From NCBI GenBank assembly GCA_004292515.1, contig RDXB01000054.1, positions 1 to 37,886 of the forward strand: 37,886 nt of DNA, written 5' to 3'. Shown here one piece after another: positions 32,483 through 37,886 of the stretch; positions within the stretch are counted from its first letter, which is position 1; each line of letters opens with the position of its first letter. Made by a program: the position numbers and the translations under genes. This DNA comes from Oscillatoriales cyanobacterium (GTDB lineage: Bacteria > Cyanobacteriota > Cyanobacteriia > CACIAM-69d). The notes beneath the pieces were generated by a model. The model ran no database searches and was not told the DNA's origin. It worked only from the letters and a program-made list of their open reading frames with translations.

Positions 32483-34351
32483 ATGTCGCTATCGCCCGCT
32501 TCACCGCCATCCCCCAAGCTTGACCAGCAGCCGGAACGTACCATTGGCCGGCGCTATCAGCCCTTGGGGTGCTTGGTGGTGGCGGTGTTGCTGTTGGGGG
32601 GCATTGGCGCGCGGTTGGCCTATTTACAACTCGTGGAAGGCCAGCGCTATCGGCAATTGGTGGCGGCCAATCGGATTCGGTTGATGCCGACGCTGCCGAC
32701 TCGGGCCCAGCTTTTAGATCGATCGGGGCGAGTGCTGGTGGACAATCGACCCTCGCTGTCGGCGATGGCTTGGCCGATCGCTCAGTCGCCAGACCAGTGG
32801 CAGGCATTGTTGCCCAAGTTGTCGCGCGTGTTGGGGCGATCGGAAACGGAACTGAAGGCCCGGCTGGGGCAGTCGGGGTGGAGGTCGCCTGTGTTGGTGC
32901 GGTTGGCGCGGGGTCTGTCGCCGTCGCAAATGACGGCGGTGGCGGAGTTGGCCACCCAAATTCGGGGCTTGGCGATCCAACCGGAGTCGGAGCGCGACTA
33001 TCCCTATGGTTCCTTGGCGGCGGCCATTTTGGGTCAGGTGGGTGAAGTGAGCGCTACCGAAGTCGATCGCCTCGATCCGCTGCTGGACTATCGATCGGGG
33101 GATGCGATTGGGCGATCGGGTTTGGAAGCAGCCCTCGAACCCCAATTGCGGGGGCGATCGGGCGGCGAGCAGGTGGAATTGGATCGCTGGGGGCTGCCCA
33201 GTCGGGTGTTGGCCCGCAAGAGCACCGAGCCGCCATCGCCCGTGCGCTTAACGATCGATTTGCCGCTCCAGCAGCGATCGGAAGCGTTGGCTGCCTCGGT
33301 GGAGGGCGCGGCGATCGTGGCGATCGATGCGGATAACGGGGCAGTGCTGGCCATGGCGGGCCAAAATCGCAATCCCGCCGATCGAGTTTCACCGGGACTA
33401 AAAGCCGTGCCGCCTGGGCCTTTGTTTCAGTGGGTCACAACGGTGGCAGCCCTGGAATCGGGCCGCCAGCCGCCCCATCGACGCTTGGCGATCGACCCGC
33501 GCGATCGGCTCGGTGGGCTACCCTGGGCAGAATTTTTACGCGCCGACTGGCCCCATCGCACCAGCTTGGGATTTCGAGAAGCCCTGACTCGCCCCGGCCA
33601 ACGAGACAGCGAATCGTTTTTTGAACAAGTGGCGCTGAATCTCGACAGCACTAGCGTGATTGCCTGGGCACGGCGGTTTGGGTTTGGCCAGCGATCGGGC
33701 ATTGAGCTGGCCCAAGCAGAAGAAACGGGCCCGAGCCTAGAGGAGCTGTGGAAGCGGGAAGCAGTGCAGTCACGCTGGTACCTGGGCGAAGGAGTGAATT
33801 TTGCCCTTGGGCGCAGCGGTATGAGCGCCACCCCCCTGCAAATGGCCGTGATGGCGGCGGTGGCGGCCAATGGTGGCTATCGGGTGCAACCCCACTTGCT
33901 CCAAGACCGCACACCACGGGTGGGGCGCGAATTTTTAGGGTTGCAGCCCACCACCGTCACCACGCTGCGATCGGCCTTGCGGTTGCGTCGAGCGCCCGTG
34001 GAGTCAGCCAGCCAAGCGCGATCGCCCCTGACCGCAGCCGCGCCCCTGTCCTGGCTGGCGATCAGCAGCAGCGCCCTCCAGGACAATCGCCCCGTGGGTG
34101 TGTGGGCGGTGGGTTGTGCGCCCACCCAAAATCCCAAGCTGACGATCGCGGTGTTTGTGGAATTGCTGCCCGATCGGGTCTGGCCAGCGGGGCTGTCGGA
34201 GTTTACCGAGGATGCCGATGACGATCGCAATTTGGCAGCGATTGACGACTCGGGCTTGTCTGATCTGGCGCGGACTCAGCGTTTGGCCGACCAGATGCTC
34301 GGCACGCTGGTTTTGGATTATTTGCGATCGCCTGTCAATGCTTTTAACTAG
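32483..34351 (+). CDS. PBP2-like protein with degenerate transpeptidase motifs
   Basis: This 622-residue class B penicillin-binding protein layout is complete: one N-terminal membrane anchor (about 28-48), the PBP dimerisation domain, then the transpeptidase-like domain from about residue 255. The three catalytic motifs are not present as expected. The YPPGSxxK site reads VPPGPLFQ, so the nucleophile Ser is Pro313 and the Lys is Gln316. The SxN/SxD position aligns to DSE at 375-377. The KTG(T/S) motif is absent before the conserved VGVWAVGCAPTQNPKLTIAVFVE strand. Other family landmarks remain (FGFGQRSGIELAQAEETG, GEGVNFALGRSGMSATPLQMA). The frame is intact, so it is probably a pseudoenzyme with a structural role in the elongation machinery rather than decay. 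A catalytically normal PBP2 should exist elsewhere. Confidence 0.85.
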   Translation: MSLSPASPPSPKLDQQPERTIGRRYQPLGCLVVAVLLLGGIGARLAYLQLVEGQRYRQLVAANRIRLMPTLPTRAQLLDRSGRVLVDNRPSLSAMAWPIAQSPDQWQALLPKLSRVLGRSETELKARLGQSGWRSPVLVRLARGLSPSQMTAVAELATQIRGLAIQPESERDYPYGSLAAAILGQVGEVSATEVDRLDPLLDYRSGDAIGRSGLEAALEPQLRGRSGGEQVELDRWGLPSRVLARKSTEPPSPVRLTIDLPLQQRSEALAASVEGAAIVAIDADNGAVLAMAGQNRNPADRVSPGLKAVPPGPLFQWVTTVAALESGRQPPHRRLAIDPRDRLGGLPWAEFLRADWPHRTSLGFREALTRPGQRDSESFFEQVALNLDSTSVIAWARRFGFGQRSGIELAQAEETGPSLEELWKREAVQSRWYLGEGVNFALGRSGMSATPLQMAVMAAVAANGGYRVQPHLLQDRTPRVGREFLGLQPTTVTTLRSALRLRRAPVESASQARSPLTAAAPLSWLAISSSALQDNRPVGVWAVGCAPTQNPKLTIAVFVELLPDRVWPAGLSEFTEDADDDRNLAAIDDSGLSDLARTQRLADQMLGTLVLDYLRSPVNAFN

Positions 34352-34393
34352 CCCATCTAGCCCGTCTGCTCGCGCCCCCGTCTGCCCTCGCTC

Positions 34394-34927
34394 CTAATAA
34401 ACCAGCACCGATCGCACGGGCACATCTGGCAGGCGATCGCGCCCCCGCAACGCCAACAGCTCGATCAAAAAGCCATAGCCCACCAAAGTGCCCCCCGCTT
34501 GGGCCACCAGTTGCCCCGCCGCCGCCGCCGTGCCCCCCGTGGCGATCACGTCGTCAATCACTAGCACCCTAGCCCCCGGATGAATCGCATCGCGGTGTAT
34601 CTCTAGGCGATCGGTGCCATATTCCAAGTCGTAGTCGATCGCATGGGTGGCCGCCGGCAGCTTGCCCGGTTTGCGCAGGGGCACAAAGCCCGCCCCGATC
34701 GCCACAGCCAAGGCCGGCCCAAACAAAAACCCCCTCGCCTCAATGCCCGCCACCAAATCCGGCCGTAGATCATGGCACTGGTCGTGGAGGTGCTGAATGG
34801 CCTGTTGGAGTCCCGATCGATCTCGCAATAAAGTTGTAATATCGCGAAAAACAATTCCCGGCTGCGGAAAATCGGGAATTGCCCGTACCAATGCTCGCAA
34901 ATCCGCGTCCTGATTTAGCAATCCCAT
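34394..34927 (-). CDS. apt: Adenine phosphoribosyltransferase
   Basis: Apt salvages adenine with PRPP to AMP in the cytosol. The 177-residue protein carries [15 protein letters not shown] near the N-terminus, [14 protein letters not shown] and the PRPP-binding loop [14 protein letters not shown], with the pair of acids before the glycine-rich turn. The length is normal (170-180). The ATG at 34927 is the family start. It converges with the PBP2-like gene, 42 bases apart, and diverges from the DUF3038 gene. Confidence 0.95.
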   Translation of the reverse strand: MGLLNQDADLRALVRAIPDFPQPGIVFRDITTLLRDRSGLQQAIQHLHDQCHDLRPDLVAGIEARGFLFGPALAVAIGAGFVPLRKPGKLPAATHAIDYDLEYGTDRLEIHRDAIHPGARVLVIDDVIATGGTAAAAGQLVAQAGGTLVGYGFLIELLALRGRDRLPDVPVRSVLVY

Positions 34928-35036
34928 CCTGATGATCCCTCCGGGGCTGTCTCCGAAAACCTGTGTACACTGATTGAGCCATCATGCCCGATTCAGCTCC
35001 TGTTCTCGCCTGAGTGGCCTGTTTGTTCGATCGCCT

Positions 35037-35633
35037 ATGACTACCGACTCGTCCGCTTCCCTACCCGTTTTGGATCGTCTGCCCGATCCCCCCGTCAAAG
35101 ACGGCGAATGCCCTCGACGGGCTAGGCAACAGCTTGACCTACTGTTGTTGGCGATCGAAGCCCTGGATCTCAGTGGCTCAGAAGCTATCCTCTATTGCGC
35201 TCGCGACTTGGAGCTAACCAGCATCATCGGCAACCGCGTTAACCTCTGGCGCTTACGGGCTACCAATCCCCTGCGCCGGGCCGTGCAGCGACGGGCCCTG
35301 AGCCTAGCCGAAGCCAAGGCATTGGCAACCATCACCGTCTACCTGGCTAAGCGCCTGACTGTGTTGATTCGTCAGTTGTTGCTGGCCTGTGAGCGGCTAG
35401 AAGAGCAAGGCCTCTCGACCGAACACCACTTTCGCCTATCCGACTATCTGGAGCGGTTTCGATCGCACTTCCGGGCCCGGATGAACCCCCGGCGATCGGC
35501 AGTCACGGTCTACAGCACCGACGAAGCCCTCAACGCCCTGGCCATTAACCTGCTGCAACAGTTGCTCTATTGCACGGCCACGGCCGGTCTCGAACGATTC
35601 TGGATTAGTTTGTTTGACGGAGAGGTGGCATGA
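35037..35633 (+). CDS. DUF3038 family protein
   Basis: The 198-residue protein matches DUF3038, a cyanobacterial family of unknown function. It starts after a short Pro-rich leader with RARQQLDLLLLAIEALDLSGSEAIL, then a helical stretch (LAEAKALATITVYLAKRLTVLIRQLLLACE), and ends in a C-terminal LLQQLLYCTATAGLERFWISLFDGEVA. Mostly helical, soluble, no signal. The ATG at 35037 is used; the upstream ATG at 34974 would add an unconserved segment. Its stop overlaps the start of the DUF4335 gene by ATGA (35630-35633), so the two are translationally coupled and probably function together. Confidence 0.85.
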   Translation: MTTDSSASLPVLDRLPDPPVKDGECPRRARQQLDLLLLAIEALDLSGSEAILYCARDLELTSIIGNRVNLWRLRATNPLRRAVQRRALSLAEAKALATITVYLAKRLTVLIRQLLLACERLEEQGLSTEHHFRLSDYLERFRSHFRARMNPRRSAVTVYSTDEALNALAINLLQQLLYCTATAGLERFWISLFDGEVA

Positions 35634-37189
35634 CCATTCAACGGCAATATAGTTTGCCCAATTGCGTGTTGACGCTGGAGGGCATGGATTCCTTGGCGGA
35701 ATTGGGAGACGCAAGACCCACCCTGTCGGTGCTGCTCAAGGTGACCTGTCAGTTCCCCGCCCACAATTTCAGCTTTGCTTGCGATCGCACCTTCTTTGAG
35801 CAATTCGCCCGGGTGGTGAGCCAATACGCCCAGTCGGGCCTCAGTGGTATTCGATCGCCCCAACTGCCCCTGACCCTCGATACCCACCAGCCCAATATCA
35901 CCCTGATGCCGGCCGAAGGGGGCAAGCACAAGCTGCTGTTGGTGCCACCGCCCAACCCCGAGGGGCCCGACGAGCAAACGGCCCGCCCAGGGCAAGTGAC
36001 CGAGATCCTACTCACGCCGCTACAACTGTTTGATCTCGTAGAAACGATCGACCAAGTGTACGGCGATCCCAAAACCCTGCCCGACGCACAGCAACTATTT
36101 GCGCCCGTCTCACGCCATGACTTGGCCAATGCGGAACCCCTAGTTCAGCGCGCAGCACCAGTTGCCGTTGGGGCATCGGGTTTGGCTGTGGCAGCGGGGG
36201 TATTGTTCCTGTTGCCAGTGCCCAAGGTGCAACAACCCAAAGACGTACTGCGGCCCAAGCCTACCCCCACGCCCCAATCCCAAGCCAGCCCCCAACCCCA
36301 AGCCCAAGTTCCCCCCAGCCCCAGCCGGCCGGAGCCAAGCGTGAAGTCGATCGCCCCGGCTAGCCCGGCCGCGTCGCCTGTGGCCGTGGCATCTCCCGCC
36401 CCCAACCCCAACCCCAACACAGCCAGCCCCAAAACAGCCAGCCTTAACACAGGGGAAATTATCCCAACGGCCAAAGCCCCCAGCACCACGGCAGGCAGTC
36501 AAGCGGCCGATGCCTTAATTGCACCGGCCAAGCCCATTACAAACCGCAGTCAGTTGGCAGCCCTCGAGCGCTATCTCTACGGCGAGCTAAACAATGCCTG
36601 GAAGGATCGCCAAGCGGCAACGATCGCCCTCAACTACCGGGTCAGCGTGGGTGAAGACGGGTCGATCATTGGCTACTTACCCGAAAATGTCTTGGCCCAG
36701 AGCGCGGTGAACCAAACGCCGCTGCCTGAGTTATTGTTCACGCCGCTGGATCGATCGCGTACGGGGGAGCCAACGGCTTCGTTCCAGGTGTCTTTTAGTC
36801 AGGCTGAAGGGGTGCAAGTGACCCCCATGAAGTCCGTGAGCAGCGGTGACGGTGCGCCCCAACAGGTGCAGTCTCCTCGGTTAAACGATGGGTTGCTGCG
36901 TGCTGAAGCCCGTACAAGCCTTGAGAAGTCCCTGAGATCGGCTTGGAGTCGCGATCGGGCCCCTAGTATGCCCCTGATGTATGACGTGCAGGTGAATCGC
37001 ACGGGCGAAGGGGTGAACTTTAAAGCTGCCAACCGTAGCGCCGCCAGCAAGGGTCAATTTCCATTGCCCCAACTGTTAAAGCTCTCCAATAGCGTGATTA
37101 AGGGTGCTAACGGCAAGATTCAACTGGCTCCGCTGGCGGAGTTTCGGGTGATCTTCTGGCCTGATGGCTCGATCGATGTGCGTCCGTAG
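35630..37189 (+). CDS. DUF4335 protein with membrane anchor and duplicated C-terminal module
   Basis: The 519-residue protein has four parts. Residues 1-165 are the DUF4335 domain (YSLPNCVLTLEG, LTPLQLFDLVETIDQVYGD). Residues 174-196 are a single membrane helix. Residues 197-305 form a Pro/Ala/Thr-rich linker with KPTPTPQ- and PNPNPN-type repeats. Two related modules follow at about 308-399 and 424-519. Each has L-x-LAWxxR near the start, a Y-x-V-x-V strand with a Gly turn, PLPELL or PLPQLL, and a closing F-x-V-x-F strand with Asp-Gly. The modules are not identified. The layout, cytoplasmic domain plus long linker plus paired folded units, resembles proteins that span the envelope. Coupled to the DUF3038 gene. 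Confidence 0.85.
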   Translation: MTIQRQYSLPNCVLTLEGMDSLAELGDARPTLSVLLKVTCQFPAHNFSFACDRTFFEQFARVVSQYAQSGLSGIRSPQLPLTLDTHQPNITLMPAEGGKHKLLLVPPPNPEGPDEQTARPGQVTEILLTPLQLFDLVETIDQVYGDPKTLPDAQQLFAPVSRHDLANAEPLVQRAAPVAVGASGLAVAAGVLFLLPVPKVQQPKDVLRPKPTPTPQSQASPQPQAQVPPSPSRPEPSVKSIAPASPAASPVAVASPAPNPNPNTASPKTASLNTGEIIPTAKAPSTTAGSQAADALIAPAKPITNRSQLAALERYLYGELNNAWKDRQAATIALNYRVSVGEDGSIIGYLPENVLAQSAVNQTPLPELLFTPLDRSRTGEPTASFQVSFSQAEGVQVTPMKSVSSGDGAPQQVQSPRLNDGLLRAEARTSLEKSLRSAWSRDRAPSMPLMYDVQVNRTGEGVNFKAANRSAASKGQFPLPQLLKLSNSVIKGANGKIQLAPLAEFRVIFWPDGSIDVRP

Positions 37190-37503
37190 CGTAGAGCAGT
37201 GGTTGGACTCAGGGCGATCGGGGTGAATGGCAACTCGCGAATTCTAGCGATCCGGTGCAACTGATTCAGTTTCAGTGCCAAGGGGGCGATCGCCAACATC
37301 TCCGCCGACACCGACATCCCTCTCTGATTTCAGAAAAACGCAGAGCGTCCTTGCGGCAACGATCGGTACACCACATCCCAGACACCATAAAGCAGTGAGT
37401 CGGTGAGCATTGCCCACCCTACTGGCTTGAGGTCACTGACAGGGCGATCGCATGGCACGATGTGCGACTTGTTACGATCAAGCCATGCCCAACCCAATCA
37501 ACC
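37190..37503. other. Intergenic region before the second uma2 gene
   Basis: I see no gene, RNA or repeat of the M1/M2 type here. A few CGATCG sites occur. No clear terminator follows the DUF4335 stop. Confidence 0.4.
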
Positions 37504-37886
37504 ATGCTCGCCACCGATCCGCTCTATATCAGCCCGGCTGACTACCTCGCTGCCGAAGAAGTTAGTCCCTTTCGCCATGAATACCGCGATGGTGAAGTCT
37601 TTGCCATGACCGGCGGTACACTAAATCACAACGCGATTATTGGCAACTTAGTCGCTATCTTCAAAAATCATCTACGTGGCTCTGGTTGCCAAACATTCTC
37701 CGAAAGTATTAAGACCCGTGTAGAAGCAAAGAATGCTTACTATTACCCAGATTTGGTTGTGACCTGTGATGATCGCGATCGTCGTCCCCAAAGCCATTAC
37801 ATCGAATATCCCCGCTTGATTATCGAAGTGCTTTCGCCCAGTACGGCCCGGTTCGATCGCACCGAAAAATTTGCCGATTACCGCAC
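37504..37886 (+). CDS. Uma2 family protein (DUF820), 3'-truncated by window end
   Basis: The first 127 codons are visible and the frame is still open at the window edge. The ATG at 37504 begins LATDPLYISPADYLAAEE, then FRHEYRDGEVFAMTGGTLNHN, with YYPDLVVTCDD carrying the metal-binding Asp and RLIIEVLSPSTARFDRTEKF carrying the Glu-x-Leu catalytic acids. It is therefore the same family as the gene at 27192-27770, but clearly a divergent paralogue. An ATG at 37485 is out of frame. Function of the family is unsettled. Confidence 0.85.
   Translation, partial: MLATDPLYISPADYLAAEEVSPFRHEYRDGEVFAMTGGTLNHNAIIGNLVAIFKNHLRGSGCQTFSESIKTRVEAKNAYYYPDLVVTCDDRDRRPQSHYIEYPRLIIEVLSPSTARFDRTEKFADYR

Noticed and set aside
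36145-36489. Gly-rich minus-strand frame inside the DUF4335 gene
   Set aside because: It is the mirror of the Pro-rich linker codons; no other coding sign.

Overview
The window comes from a GC-rich cyanobacterial chromosome. The octamer GCGATCGC (HIP1) and its core CGATCG recur throughout. Several proteins belong to families that are essentially cyanobacterial: DUF3143, DUF3038/DUF4335, COP23, a DUF4278 N-terminus, a FurC-like regulator and a DesC desaturase. I do not assign a genus. No rRNA, tRNA, CRISPR array or transposase gene was seen.

Layout. 0-6.4 kb: two alpha/beta hydrolases, a DUF2993 lipid-binding protein, a LuxR-type response regulator, a peptidoglycan-binding-domain protein and an exported NTF2-like protein. 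6.5-12.3 kb: housekeeping genes (YgfZ-type folate-binding protein, small membrane protein, LysA, diadenylate cyclase CdaA, undecaprenyl diphosphate synthase, DUF3143). 12.5-19.4 kb: exported serine protease and COP23 protein, MOSC protein, Fur-family regulator, methionine gamma-lyase-like enzyme, DesC desaturase. 19.4-27 kb: a surface-polysaccharide block with a GT39-type integral membrane transferase, a GT2 transferase, long-form RmlA, RmlD and RmlC. An AT-richer island carrying a DUF5648-repeat protein interrupts it. RmlB is not in the window. 27.2-32.1 kb: a Uma2-family gene and a spermidine/putrescine-type ABC operon in the order potA-potD-potB-potC, on the minus strand. 32.4-37.9 kb: a PBP2-like protein that has lost its transpeptidase motifs, apt, the coupled DUF3038-DUF4335 pair, and a second Uma2 gene cut by the window end.

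The most unusual feature is a set of roughly 140-150 bp non-coding MITE-like elements. One family (called M2 here) has ends of the form TAGG-nnn-TGTC(A/G)TC. Its two best copies (19674-19820 and 27048-27194) are flanked by TA on both sides, as expected for elements mobilised by an IS630/Tc1-mariner-type transposase. Element ends lie exactly at the stop codons of several genes: the 7905 ORF, the fur gene, the GT39 gene, the uma2 gene and probably rfbD. In each case the TA plus the terminal G of the element forms the TAG stop. A second family (M1, TIR GAGGATGTCTG) flanks the second alpha/beta hydrolase and sits between the MOSC and fur genes, where it appears fused to an M2 end. The second main anomaly is the PBP2 paralogue, in which SxxK has become PLFQ and the KTG motif is absent although the reading frame is intact.
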